From: Micractinium sp. NFX-FRZ
Taxonomy: Eukaryota; Chlorophyta; Trebouxiophyceae; Chlorellales; Chlorellaceae
Direction of reading: 5' to 3'
Assembly (NCBI GenBank): GCA_029339195.1
Contig: JAPTJF010000108.1
Coordinates: 1 to 64,000, forward strand
DNA length: 64,000 bases
The translations under genes were made by a program, and so were the position numbers. Shown here piece after piece: positions 34,746 to 46,149 of the stretch. Each line of letters starts with the position of its first letter. The stretch's first letter is position 1. The notes under the pieces are model-generated. The model made no database searches. It saw only the letters and a list, made by a program, of their open reading frames with translations, and was not told the DNA's origin.

Positions 34746-37700
34746 CGCGCGCTTGGTCTGCTCCAGCACCAGGAACATGATGGTGCTGCAGGGTGTGGGG
34801 GAGGTGAAGGGGCATGGTGTGAGCAGGAGGAGCCAGGATCAGATGAGATGAGGGTCACATGTTGCGTCACTTGAAGCGGCGCGATCGCCACAGCAGTACC
34901 ACAGCTATGCTGGCGCAGGGAACATGGCGGTGCTGCGGGGGTGGGAGCCCGCCAAAACAGGTGTTTGTATGTGGACTGGCCACAGGGCGTTGCCACCCCC
35001 TGTGCTACCCCAACACCACACAAGAGGCCACCAGCCCCACGGCATCAGGCGTGCACCCTCTTCCAGCAGTTTTCCCTGTGCTGCCGCAAAAGCAGGACAG
35101 AGCCTACGGCATGCACTCACTTCCAGGCGCCCAGGCGTGCAAAGTTGGAGGAGAAGCCGTTGTAGAAGGCCAGCGGGCCGTCGGCCTTGGCGGTCTTGAC
35201 AAACGCGTCGAGCACGCCAGAGTAGGTGCCGGGGGCGGCGCCTGCAGCGCAGGGCAGGGCAGGTGCAGGGCAGGGCAAGGTGGCGAAGAGTGAAGGGCTG
35301 CCGGCGGGACACCAAATAAACAGCAAGGAGACGGGTGCAGCCTTGAAGGTGCTTGCGAAAGCATCAAGTATGCAGAGCACGGGGTTGCGTCGGCGCCCGG
35401 AGGTGCAGGGTGGGGCCAGGGCGAGGCGGGAAGCCGCAGGGCAGGGCGGAGGTGGGTGAAACGCCAAGCATCGAGCAAAGCGCGGTAAAAGGCATGGAGG
35501 GAAGGCGGCGGGAGGGAGAGGGCCACGGCATGCATGGCCGGGCGACGGCGGAGAGGCGTGTGTGTGTATGGGTGTGCAGACAGGAGGGGGGGATGTGCAA
35601 CGCGGCGCACGACGGCTGCCGGGCGACCAAGCGAGGCCCGGCAGCCGGGGTGTGTGCGCGCGTGGTGCTGGCGCTTGCTGTCGCGTGCTGGTAAAGCACG
35701 GGGCTCATGTGGAGAGTTCACCCCATGCAGAGTGGCACGCAGCGCTGGCGGGTGCAGGCAGGGAGGCAGGGAGGCAAGGCGGGGCCCAGCAGTAGGGTGC
35801 ACGGGCGAGCGCGCAGGCAGGAAGGCGGGCGAGAGGGCGCAGACATATAAGCAAGGCCCCTGCACCTCAACCGTAATGATGTGACGTGACAAGGGTGTAC
35901 ATTGGCTGCCTCCCCTGGCCCAGCCAACCCCTCCAGTCTCTCCACCAACCCAATTTCAAGGGCGTTCAAACAATATGAGCATGGGAGGCTCACTCATCAT
36001 GCGCGACTTGACGACGTCCACGGGAGAACCGCAGATGACGGCAAACAGGCCGGCGCCCAGGCCAGAGGTGATGTGGCAGTACACGTTGTCCTGCATCAAG
36101 CCGCTCCTGCAGGGGGGGGGGGCGGTGCGGGAACATAAAGTGTGGAACACTGACTTTGGGAGGCGCCCAGGCAGGAAGTGATGTGGCATTACACACAACA
36201 TCGAGAGGGGGGGGGGGGGAGGGGGCGGTACAGTGAGGCAATGCGGTAGTGCTGCCTCATCCCAGAGCACGCCGCTCCTGCACAAGGGTACGGTGCACAT
36301 GCAAACAGCCAGCACTTGCAAACAGGAAACACCACCTCACCCGGACCCCTCAGGGGCCCTCCTCCTCAGGGCCCTCCTCAGAGGAGAGCCTTCCTCCACC
36401 TCCTTCGTAGTTTTGGGTCCCTCTCCCCACTCACTTGAGCAGGCTCTCCTTGATCTGGTCGTAGCTCGCCAGCTCAGCAGCGTTGATGATGGCGTTGCGC
36501 GCAATGTTGGGGCCCAGGCCCGTCCACAGCGCGCCCACGCCCTCGGTCGAGATGATGGTGCGGTAGGCGGCCAGGGAGGAGGTGTACTTGCGGGGGTGGC
36601 CGTCGGGCAGGCGCCCCGCCGCTTGCATGCGCACCTGCAGACAGGGTGGGTTTAGGGTTTAGGGAACCAAGCAAGGCGAACCAGGCAAGGGGCCAGGGCC
36701 ACAGGTGGAAGGCAGAGAGCCAGCTTGAAGGTGGGGCAAAGAGGAGGCATGAAGGGAAGACTCACTGCCGGCCTCCCGCCAGTGTGCTGGTTGGTTGGGC
36801 GGCATGCACGCACGTGCAGAGCTGTGCCCCAGATCACGGCACAGCACAAGCCACACACACATGCGTCTCATGACGGCACACTACACGGCACAGCACAGCG
36901 CAGCACACACATGGACCAGGTCAGCGGTCAGGCAACCGCGGCGCAGGCAGCACAGCAGGGAAGAGCACAGCAGGGCGCAGCACAGCGCACCTTGACCAGG
37001 TCGGTGGGTGATGCGACCGAGATGCCGATGGCCCCGGTGGTGAGGCCCGCAGCAATCTTGATGCCCAGCCCAACATCCCCCACATGGTCCTTGCCCACCT
37101 GTGGGCGGTGCGTGGGGGGAGGCAGAAAACAGAAGGGGGGGAGAGGAGAGGTGGTGAGGGTGGGGGGAAGGAGGGAGGACACATTTACAAGCGGTAAGCC
37201 ATGTTGCTGCCCAGGCCCACGTCGCCCACGTGGTCCTTGCCCACCTGGGCAGGGGAGGCCAACATAAGGGGAGGGGGTTTAAGTAATACAGCCTCCAACC
37301 AACCAGCTGAGTACCCCCCACTGACCTCAGCCCCATTGGCACGCACCACGGCGTTCCGGGTTGGCTCAAACACACACAAAGCGCACGCCGACCGGGGGGG
37401 GGGGGACGCGTTCGGGCGCCCCAACACCGATCACACACACACACACGCACACACGCACACACAGCGCCCCACTCGAAAGCGCAGGGCTGCAGCCAGGAAA
37501 TGCGTCGTCCCCCGCTCACCATGGCGTTCCGGATCGGCTCATACAGGCCGATGCGCAGGCCGCCGTACACCACCTGTCGCTGCAGGCCTGCGCAGCAGAC
37601 CGTAGAGTGGGCGGCGGCGGGAGTTGGGAATCAGCAGGGCAGAGGACGGCAGGTGTGGCGGGGGTGGCAGTGTGATGCGGGTGCAGGCACGGCAGTGGAA

Positions 37701-38585
37701 ATGTGCGCAGGAGCAGGGGCCAGTGTGTGCACACTGCACACAGGGGCAGCAGGCTGGCAGGCCAAGCAGGCTGTGTAGCGGACACTTGGAAGGCTGCTGC
37801 TCTACCAGTGCTGCGCCTGTGCGGTGGGAGGTGTTTGTTCCGCCTGCCAGGCACTGCCGGCGGCAGCTGAATCACCCACCTGGAGCCAGGCCCTTCCACA
37901 GCGCTGCCGCCCCCTCCTCCCGCGCCACAGTCATGCAAGTGCCCAGCAGTCCCCTGCAGGCAGGGCAGGGCAGGACAGGGCGGGGCGGGACACGGCGTGA
38001 GAGAAAGAAGTGCTGAGACAGGAGGCATGGGAATGGGCGGCAGGGCACTGCCGAGCGCAGGCTGCTGCTGTGCACAGCAGCGGGAGGAGTCGAGCTCTGG
38101 GCCCGCCAGCTGCACGCAGGCTGTGCATCACGCTAGGTTGGTACTGGCATCACGTGTGCACCACGCCCGCTGCCAGCAGTGCACCCTTGCCAGGGCCCAA
38201 CAAAGCTCCCCCAAAAGCATCGGCACAGGCGGCACCTCACCGATACTTGGGTGCTGCGGTCTTGGGCTGCAGCTGCAGCTTCACCTTGGCAGTGTCTGCA
38301 GGAGGGTGAGGGAGAGGAGGGCAGGACAGGCAGGCGGGATGGCAGCGGTGGACGGCAGTGTTGCCACAGCCTGCGCGCGTGTGCGCGCCGCTGCTGCTGC
38401 ACTCAGCTGCCCTTGCCATCCCACACCCTGCTGCCTGCCAATCCCAGGCAGCTCAGCCAGTCCAGCATTCCAGCCAGCTACTCACCGAGAGGCAGCGTTA
38501 GGATCTCCGCTGTGCAGGCCGCAACCGCGGACGCAGCAAACGTCTTGTGGAAAGGCAGCACGGGGCCGCCGCTGGAGGCAACCAT
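34737..38585 (-). CDS. UCP1: Mitochondrial uncoupling protein-type carrier (UCP/PUMP), 9 exons
   Basis: Inner mitochondrial membrane carrier of the SLC25 family that exchanges anions and can dissipate proton-motive force. Exons: 38585-38486, 38295-38241, 37953-37880, 37587-37520, 37098-36991, 36634-36435, 36106-35994, 35241-35121, 34785-34737. Phase is continuous and gives 295 residues, the family length. All three carrier signatures are present: PLDTAKVKLQLQ, SPTDLVKVRMQ and SPVDVVKSRM. Plant UCP features include RQVVYGGLRIGLYEPIR, the KYTSSLAAYRTI segment before LWTGLGPNIARNAI, and FYNGFSSNFARLGAWNTIMFLVLEQ near the end. UCP is favoured over a dicarboxylate carrier by these motifs, but transport specificity cannot be proved. 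Introns hold repeated copies of exon edges. Confidence 0.93.
37196..37378. repeat. Pseudo-exon edges in the carrier intron 37099-37519
   Basis: The stretch at 37200-37256 (CCCACGTCGCCCACGTGGTCCTTGCCCACCTGGGC) copies the 5' edge of exon 5 at 37060-37104. The stretch at 37335-37372 (CACGGCGTTCCGGGTTGGCTCA) copies the 3' edge of exon 4 (CATGGCGTTCCGGATCGGCTCA at 37519-37540). One intron thus holds copies of both neighbouring exon edges. Confidence 0.85.
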
Positions 38586-40890
38586 GCTGAGCTCGGCTGG
38601 CTGGCCTGGAAAAAGGAGGACGGCGGGCGCAAATGGGTGATGGGCCGGCAGGAGCGACGGCGGGCGTAGGGGCAGGCGGCGGCAGCGGCAGCAGCGGCGG
38701 CAAGGATAGTGACAGCACAAGAGGCGCAACCCCGCGCGGCTGGCAATCACTTCGGAGCTACCGCGGCCCGCCAGTTTACTGTGCGCGATTGTATGCGCTA
38801 AAGCAGAGATGCAAGGCTAAAGCCAATCGGCAGCAGCTGCCAGCACCCCCTCAGACAGTCTAGCCTGCAAATCTGTGCATAGGGAAGGCGACCAAATCGC
38901 AAGGCACCCTCGCCAGGCGGTCGCAGCAACCCCAGCTCACCGCTCTACCACACAGACGCGGGCTCCTCTGGGCTTCTGCCGGCCTGGGGGCAGGGCGCTC
39001 GGGCAATGCAGGGCTCCGTGGAGGCAAGGGAGCGCGCAATGCGCCTGTCTGAGCGACGGGACAGCAAGACATGCACCGCACGGTGGCGCCAGGCGGTCGA
39101 CAAGGGTGCAGAGGTTGGTGTTGACATGAGCTGTATGTTTTGTGGGCATGTTTAGATCAACCTCCTACTAGATGCACCCTTGAGGCTCACATGCCCTCGT
39201 GAGACTGTTAAGCAAGACATGCAGCAGCAGGCGAGCCGGGCAGTCACCAGACCGCCGCAGCACCGCCGCTGACGGCTGCTGCTGGCGGAGCACTTTTGGG
39301 GAGCCGCAAGCAGCAGAGGGCAGGATGATGCTGCCAACGATGTTAGGCACATCACAACTAAGTGAGTGACACAGAAGCGTCACAGTTGGCGAGCACAGGC
39401 ACGCGCTGTCCTGCGTGCCCCCCTCACCGCGCCAGCTCACGCGGAGTGTGCATGTCGCTCAGCAATCGCCCACCACTCTCTTCCACGCTTGCATTCAGAT
39501 TCTGTTGTTTGATGACACCACCGGGCTGCAGACAAGACCAGGGTGGCCTCACACAACAAAGCCAGCCTTGCCAAGACCTTGCAGGCTAGCCCCACGCTAC
39601 CATCCGGTTTGTGAGACAGTGCACACCCGGTTGCGGGCTCCACAACAGCCGCCTTTCGCTGGCTTGCGGCTAGGTTATTTACAAGGGGCCGCGCTTCTAG
39701 GGTTACGGCACAACGTGACCACGTTTGAAAACATGACCCAACACGACTCAACATCCGTTGGGTCCGGAACAGGACCACAGCGCATGATCTACTGGGGGTG
39801 CAATTTGTTGTGCAAGGCGACTAGCTGTAGCTAAAGATTGGGTGATGGGCAGCTCAACCTTCAGAGGGAAGAGAGGAGAGGGCTGAAACTGGGGGGAGGC
39901 TGGCTGAGGTGACATTGCAAGGCGTTGGGAAGACCGGCCAAACGCAAAATGACGGCTGCGCGCCAACCAGTACACACGGCAGGACAAAGGGCGCTGCTGC
40001 ATGAATTTGATGGATACACGGGACGGTGATGAGGGTGTGAGAAGAGGACGGGTGCGGTATCGCACAGACACGCGTGCACACTGTGTGATGGGGGGAATGG
40101 TGATGGTGGGTTGAGGATGCAGCGGAGGGGATCCCCTCGGGGGCGCTGCGTTGGCGCCGTAGGGACGTTTGGGTTGACGGCTGGCAGGGCAGGTCATGAA
40201 AGAGAAGCAGGAAGGAGGGAGGTGGCAGTGCTGGTGGGGAGGTAGTAATGCGACTGTGGAAGGGGGCGGGTGTGAATCAAATAGGCGAGAGGAGTACAGC
40301 GCTGGCGAGGGGCGCACACATCGGGGGCAGTGTTGGCAGGCAGCTGGCCGCGGGGCAAAGGGCGGCGGGGCAGCATGCGGCAACAGGCCCAAAAAGGTCA
40401 GGGTCAGGACTGGCACAGAGCTCTGGAATGGCGCACACAGGACGGGAGCAGCCAGGCCAGGCTCGGATGAAAGGTCAGGGGGGCGGGACGGAGTTCAGAA
40501 TTGAGAAGACAAAAACCAGATGTTGGCAGGGCGCTCAACCGTCAGACCGCTGGGAGAGAGGCACTCGCACAAAAGTTGGTTGGTAGGCGAAGCATAAAAG
40601 GTTGTGGGTTTGGAGTGCCTGGGGAGTGTTTGGTTCGGTGGGAAAGGGGGCAAGTTTTTAAGGCGCAGGGCAGCGTGCGGCAGGTTCTGGCAAAGGCGCA
40701 GCGCGGGCAGGACTCGTTATGAAAACGAGGTTGGGCGCAGGGGCGGGGCGCAGGCCGAAGGGTGGCAGGCGTGGGGCAACGACCACGTGTTATTCATCAG
40801 CATTCAAAAGAGCATCAGATGGCGGGGGCCACTGTTCTGGGCCGCAGCCGTCGTTTTCTCTCGTTGCACCTACGTGTTCTCTCGTGGCAC
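38586..40890. other. 2.3 kb without a recognised gene
   Basis: The left end should be the carrier promoter. The right end is downstream of the minus-strand gene ending at 40891, whose 3' UTR may run to a minus TGTAA (TTACA at 39679-39683). The middle was read in all frames. A segment around 39497-39530 resembles an exon flanked by AG and GT-like sites, but no consistent gene could be built. Confidence 0.4.
39679..39683 (-). terminator. Possible TGTAA polyadenylation signal (minus)
   Basis: TTACA on the plus strand, about 1.2 kb downstream of the stop at 40891. The distance makes it uncertain. Confidence 0.25.
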
Positions 40891-42966
40891 CTACGCGGGC
40901 ACGGGACGCAGGGCTCCCCCCATGCCTGCGGCAGCCGCAGCAACCGCGCCGTTGAGCAGCGCAGCACGCTGCGGCGCGCGGGCGGGCACAGGCGTGCGCG
41001 CGGGTGTGGGCGCAGCGGGCGCTGCATCTGCGTCGTGCAGGCGTGCCATCAGCGCGGCATACCAGCAGTCTGCCGGCTCGGAGCGTGCATGCAGCTCCAG
41101 CTCGATTGACATCTCAACTGGCAGCCGGCTGGAGGCCGCTAGCAGGCGGCGCAGCTGGCCGGCGCTGCGGCAGGGAAGCAGGCGGGGCGGGGGCAAGCTA
41201 GGCAGGCAAGGTCAGTCGGACGCTTGGCAGCAAGTAGGGGAGAGCTTGAGAAGGCGGGAACAGTGGGTGGCCTGAACAACTGCCAGGTGCCCTTACAAGC
41301 GTGGTCCCGCCGGCCCGAACCCCGTTTTTGAAGGAGCAATCCCCTGCCTGCGGCGCCCGATGCGCTCCCAGATCCGCCCCCTGCCCCCGTGCCCCGTGCA
41401 GCCTGCTGTGCCCCCAGGCCGGCCCCTGCCCCACACCCCACACCCGGCCCTCCCCGCACCTCAGCGGGTGCTGCAGCGCCGCGCGCACGAGGCGCACAAA
41501 CTTGGAGGCCACTTGGGTGTAGCGCCCGCGCCCCGTCAGCGAGCAGTAGGCCTCGGCGAAGCGCACAGCCAGCTGCGCAGAGGAAAGGAAGGAGGGGATG
41601 CTATGTTTATGAACTGGGAGATGGGCGGGTATGGTGGGAGGGAGGCGGCAGCGCTGCACACACGACGCTGGGAAGTTGAGAGAGAGGCTCAGGGCCGCCA
41701 GCCCCTGGCCGCTTACAGCAGCGCCCCACCCAGCCCTGCCCAATGCTGCGTGCCCGCCCCCCTGCCCTCACCTCTCCCGAGGCCCAGCCTGCGGAGATGA
41801 AGTCGTCGACGGCGCAGGCGCAGCGGTGCCCAAAGTAGGGGGTGAGCCACAGCCAGGGGCTGGAGCGGGCGCAGGCCGTCTCCAGCTCAACAATGTCCTG
41901 CGGGGGGCAGAGAGAGGCAGGGGCAGGGGGGCAGGGGGGCAACAGGCGGGGCAGTGAGGTGAATGAGAACAGCAGCCAGGGGCGGGCTCGCCGGTCGCCC
42001 AGCCCCTTCCGTTGTCGGGGGCCAAGGAGGGGAAGGGGCGGTAAAAGGTGAGTGCCTGGGCAGCTCCGTGCCCCCTACACACTCAGCCAGCAGCGGCAGC
42101 CCCGCACCTCCTGGCTGACGTCTGCGCCGGCGTCGTAGGCCGCCTTGAGCGCCTGCTTGCAGCGCATGGCCACGGCGGTGTAGCCCTCTGCCGAGGCGCG
42201 GCTGCCAAAGCGCAGGCGGCACAGCAGGCTCAGCGCGGCCTTGCCGACGGTGGTGGCCTCGCGCAGCGCGCCCGCCGCCAGCGCCTGCTCACAGCACTCG
42301 GTGGCACGCTCTGCACACAAAGGGGGGGCGTCCCAGCGGGGAGCGGAGTGAGGGGGATAGAGGCGGCGGGGCGGTGAGCGGGCGGCTGAGGCGTTCTCCA
42401 GGCGGCCCGGGGAAAGGTGAAGCAAGAGGAGTGTGGCCCCTCCAAAGGGGCCCACGTCGGTGGGGCTTGGTGCGGCGAGCAGATTGCCGGCATTTCGGCA
42501 AGTCCAGTCAGCAAGGTCCCCCGCTCCCAGGCGCTCACCCAGCAGCGGCAGCAGGCCGGGTGCCAGCGCCACCAGCACGCAGTCGCCGCTTTCGCACACG
42601 TCGGTCAGCGCGGGCGGCAGCTCGGCCTCCAAGTGGTGAAGCAGCTGCGCGGCAGAGGCGGGCGTCATGACCGTGCCGGCAAGCGCGTCCAGCAGGCCTG
42701 GGTGCTGCGCTCGGAAGACCTGCGGGGAGGAGAGGGAAGGGGGTAAAGCAGGGGGCAGGCAGGGAAGTGAGGGGCGCGTGGTGGGCAAAGCTGTATGCCT
42801 CTCATGCTGTCCTCTGACTCTGCGGGCCGGTACCGGTGCGGGGGTGGTGGATACCGTCGGCGCCAGTGAACTTATGTCCTACCTGCTCAAGCGCCAGGGG
42901 GCTCAGGCCCCGGTACCTGAAGGCCACGCTGGCCTGATCCTCCGTGGTGCTGAGGCGGGCATGGAT
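40891..42966 (-). CDS. Unrecognised helical protein, at least 6 exons, 5' end unresolved
   Basis: Six exons join in phase: 42966-42883, 42719-42539, 42310-42108, 41897-41772, 41572-41460, 41164-40891. They give about 287 residues of Ala/Leu-rich, mostly alpha-helical sequence without membrane segments. Typical stretches are LLHHLEAELPPALTDVCES, ALREATTVGKAALSLLCRL, LWLTPYFGHRCACAVDDF and RFAEAYCSLTGRGRYTQV. The pattern suggests an alpha-solenoid or TPR/ARM-like fold, but no signature was recognised. The C-terminus is an Ala/Pro/Arg-rich tail. The first exon shown opens with IHARLSTTEDQ after a clear CCTGCAG acceptor. No upstream exon with ATG and matching phase was found. The frame is also open back to an ATG at 43386, which would add 140 residues of unconvincing composition. 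Confidence 0.65.
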
Positions 42967-44199
42967 CTGCAGGCGAACACAAAGGATGAGGGCAGTGAGT
43001 CTACGCGCCTTGGACCGGTCACGGGCTACGGCGCCCGCCGGCAGCTGCCGCCAACAGCCACAAGAAGCGTTCGGCAGCAGGCGGGGCCGCGCACAAGGTG
43101 CTGCCACAATGTATTGTGCGCAATGTAGCGCGGGCTTACGGTGCACCGCACGCCGCGAGAGTGTGGGGCAGGGTAGAGAGAGCGCTGCCCCCGCGGCTGG
43201 CCTAGTGCGAGGGGCAAGCCGTGCTGCTTCTTGTGGGTGCAGCCTGCATGATTGCGCCAGCAAGGACGGCGAGAGGCGTCGGTGTGAGTGTGCTTCAAGC
43301 AGCGACCAAACTTGACGCGGCCTTGGGGACGGCTGCCAGCCTTTGTGTTGCTCGCACGGCCTCCACGTCCTGTCTCTACAACCCATGCGTACCTGTAGCC
43401 GCTGCCACCCGCGTTCTGAGGGTTGTGGACAGCATGGGCGAGAAACGCGAAGAGTAGAGAGGTGTCACTGGGCTGGTTGCGTTATCAACGGTAAGTGTGG
43501 CCTTGAGAGGCCAGGGATGGCGGAAATAACTGGGTTTCCTGGCTGATCGCTCCGGGTATCCAGCCCCTGCGCTGCTCAGCACGCGGTGCATGCACGCAAA
43601 TCCAGCTGATTTGATATGAGCACACGTATGTGTGCTCCGTGCCACCACACCGAACCCCGAATCACGGGTAGGCAATTATAAGGCGGCGGCGGCAGCCACG
43701 GGTAGGGACAAGTGCTGAAAGCGGCGGGTCAGCGGTGGCGGCGACCACCTTTGTCCGGCGGTCCCACAAGGCGCAGCGTAGAACGGTTGCAGGCGAACCA
43801 CATTGTGCTTTCTTATTGGTGCATAAGTTCAATGGATGAACATGCAGTCAAGGTGAGTTAAAACCACTCTAAGCAAGTGGCGCGCGGGCCAACGGCCCGC
43901 CCCGCCCCGCTGTCTGTACCATACTTGGAGCGTGCGCCCGGCAATCCTCGCGACACCACCATACTTGCACCTGCTGCTGCCTTTGTCCAGGTTGCGACTC
44001 AACCATAGGACCGCCCGAGTGCTGGCACGGTTGGGTTCGTGCGTGCTGGTCACCAGAGGTGGCGGTTCATGGGTCAATCAGCAAACGCTTAACACGTTGG
44101 GCGGCTGTTGTTTTAACATAAAATGTGCCGACACAAAAAGGACACTACAACAGGCGCCCCGCAAGAAAAGCGGTTATCAAGAACGATGTTTGGGGCAGC
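42967..44199. other. 5' region of the unrecognised gene and 3' region of the M50 gene
   Basis: Both flanking genes are on the minus strand. The unplaced first exon of the 40891 gene probably lies here. One candidate is the short ATG segment near 43431 ending at a GTACGC donor, but its phase does not fit. The part at 43800-44190 is less GC-rich. No other gene is supported. Confidence 0.4.
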
Positions 44200-45809
44200 T
44201 CACACGGCGCCGTCGCCGCTGTAGGGCCGGTACCCGCTGCCCCCCGTTGCAGGCAGCTGCGTGCCGCCGCCCGTGCCGCTGGCGCTGGCGTCGTAGCTGA
44301 ACAGGGGGTGCTGCCTGACGGCGCCGGCACGGATGGCCACCCAGAGCTGCGCGGTTGAGTAGAGCATCCTGCAGTGTGCGCGGTGGAGGGGCCACGGGGG
44401 GCAGGGATGGCGGCAGAAGAACATGCGTTAGTGGCGAGCATGCCCACTGTACACTGTGGCGCATCGCAGCGGCACAAATGAGCACGCGTGCGCGCACACA
44501 CACACACACACACAAGGAGCACACGGCTGGACGCACTGCACACACGCCCTGCATGACCACACGTGCACACGCACCAGATGCCAACCGCGATTGTCAGGAA
44601 CGAGGCCCACCAGATGCCCAGCCCAATCACGGCTGCCCCGCCGAGCGTCGCTACGCCGGCGGTGGCCTTGGCGGCCCGCTCGGGGCTGACCCCCGCCAGC
44701 AGCAGCAGGTCTGCAAAGATGCGCCCGCCGTCCAGTGGGTAGGCGGGCAGCAGGAGGTTGAAGGCAGCCAGAGCAATGTTGAGCTGCAGGGGGTCGGGGG
44801 CAGGGGTGACGGTGCGGGTGGCAACGCTTGGCAGCCAGAGGGGAGGGCAGCCAAAGTGGGTGCTAACAGGAGCGGCAGCAGCCATGATGGCTTGGAGGCA
44901 TGGCAGGCTGCCGCGGCAACCGAGCGAGCAGGCGCCGCCCACTGTGCACCCTGTTTCGGGGATGCACAGGCATGCTCATACCCCCCCTCTTCCCAGCTGC
45001 TTACCTGGCAGGCGCCCGCCACCACGGCCAGCCCAAAGTGCTCCGAGGGCTGCGGGATGCTGAGGGTGATGTGCCAGCTGTCGTAGGTGGCATGGTACAC
45101 CGGGAACAGGATGGCAAACCAGACCAGGAACTGGGGGATGTGGGTCAGCGGGCCCGCCAGCGCGATCAGCAGGTCGGCTGCAGGTGGGGGCAGGCACGAG
45201 GCAGGGGAGGGCAAGGTGGGTGGGCGAGGGACTGGTCCAAGAGGCCTTTTGCGCGCCCTTTTGGCGGCAGATTGCCCGCCCAACAGGCCGGCTGGCCGCC
45301 CTCCTCAATGTGCCGCCCCGCCGACGGCACCGCCCTGCACCCAACAATCTATCCCCACATGCGCGCACCCTTGGGCCCGCTGGTATGCGCCAGGTAGGCG
45401 AGGCCGCCCAGCGGCCACAGCAGGATGCCCTCCGCCTGCCCGCCCAGCCGCTTGGCTGCCAGCGCGTGGCCCAGCTCGTGGATGAGCACAGTGACCAGCA
45501 GGATGGGCCCATACATCAGCGCTGCCCAGCCCACAGAGGCCCAGGAGAAGAAGTCCAGCCCCTCAGCCAGGATGCCCAACACCAGCAGCAGCGGGAAGGT
45601 GACTGCAATGGAGGGGCGGGCAGGTCCAGGGTGAGACGTGGGTCAGGGTGCCGGCGCACGGGAAAAAGGGTGCACGTGGGGAGGTCAACAAGGGAAGCTT
45701 CGCAGCGTGGTGCCAGCAGGTGCGGGCAGCACTCACTGTGGAGCCGGATTGGCACTCCCGCCACGCTGCCCAGCGGCAGCGAGGCCACATAAAGTCCACT
45801 GCTGCTCAT
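44200..45809 (-). CDS. M50 family site-2-protease-like zinc metallopeptidase, 5 exons
   Basis: Intramembrane zinc protease of the S2P/SpoIVFB group. Exons: 45809-45737, 45602-45369, 45177-45005, 44783-44575, 44368-44200, giving 285 residues in continuous phase. The zinc-binding motif HELGHALAAKRLGG lies in exon 2 within a hydrophobic segment (PILLVTVLIHELGHA). The second motif, LLPAYPLDGGRIFADLL, is in exon 4 and supplies the third metal ligand (Asp). Further membrane segments are ITFPLLLVLGILAE, LIALAGPLTHIPQFLVWFAILF and TLGGAAVIGLGIWWASFLTIA. The start (MSSSGLYVASLPLGSVAGVPIRLH) matches the short N-terminus of bacterial-type members, with no obvious transit peptide. The C-terminal 55 residues are Gly/Ser/Thr-rich. 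It shares a 340-base divergent promoter with the Gln-rich gene. Substrate unknown. Confidence 0.92.
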
Positions 45810-46149
45810 GGGTCAGTGTTGATGTCTGCAGGTCCAAGGGGCGGGGAGTGTGCAGGTCTGGCAGCGGCAGGAGCCGGCGGCAAAGCCGAGCGGCAGGGCG
45901 GTGCGGCGCCGGCGTGGCGGTATGGCAGGGCCGCAGATGATTTGCGGCGCGCCGCGGTTGAGCTGACCTGCAGCCGCTGGTCACTCACTTGGCGCAGCGC
46001 CTGCGTGAGCCCAAGCGGCGGGTGAAGCGCCGGGCAGTTGGCTGCCTTCGGTCTTCCTCGGGATGACGGATCGTGGAAGCTGTGTGCCGAAAAGATGACA
46101 GAGCTCTTCAGTTGATTTCGGCGCTTCAGGCGGAAGAGCCAGCTGGCTC
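45810..46149. promoter_or_regulatory. Shared divergent promoter region, M50 protease / Gln-rich protein
   Basis: Only 340 bases separate the two start codons. The sequence near 46060-46145 (AAAGATGACAGAGCTCTTCAGTTGATTTCGG and following) is less GC-rich than its surroundings. No known element was identified. Confidence 0.5.

Noticed and set aside
39497..39530. Exon-like segment ILLFDDTTGLQ on the plus strand
   Set aside because: Too short, with no partner exons or domain found.
44494..44516. CA dinucleotide run as a possible promoter or Z-DNA element
   Set aside because: It lies inside an M50 gene intron and is an ordinary microsatellite.
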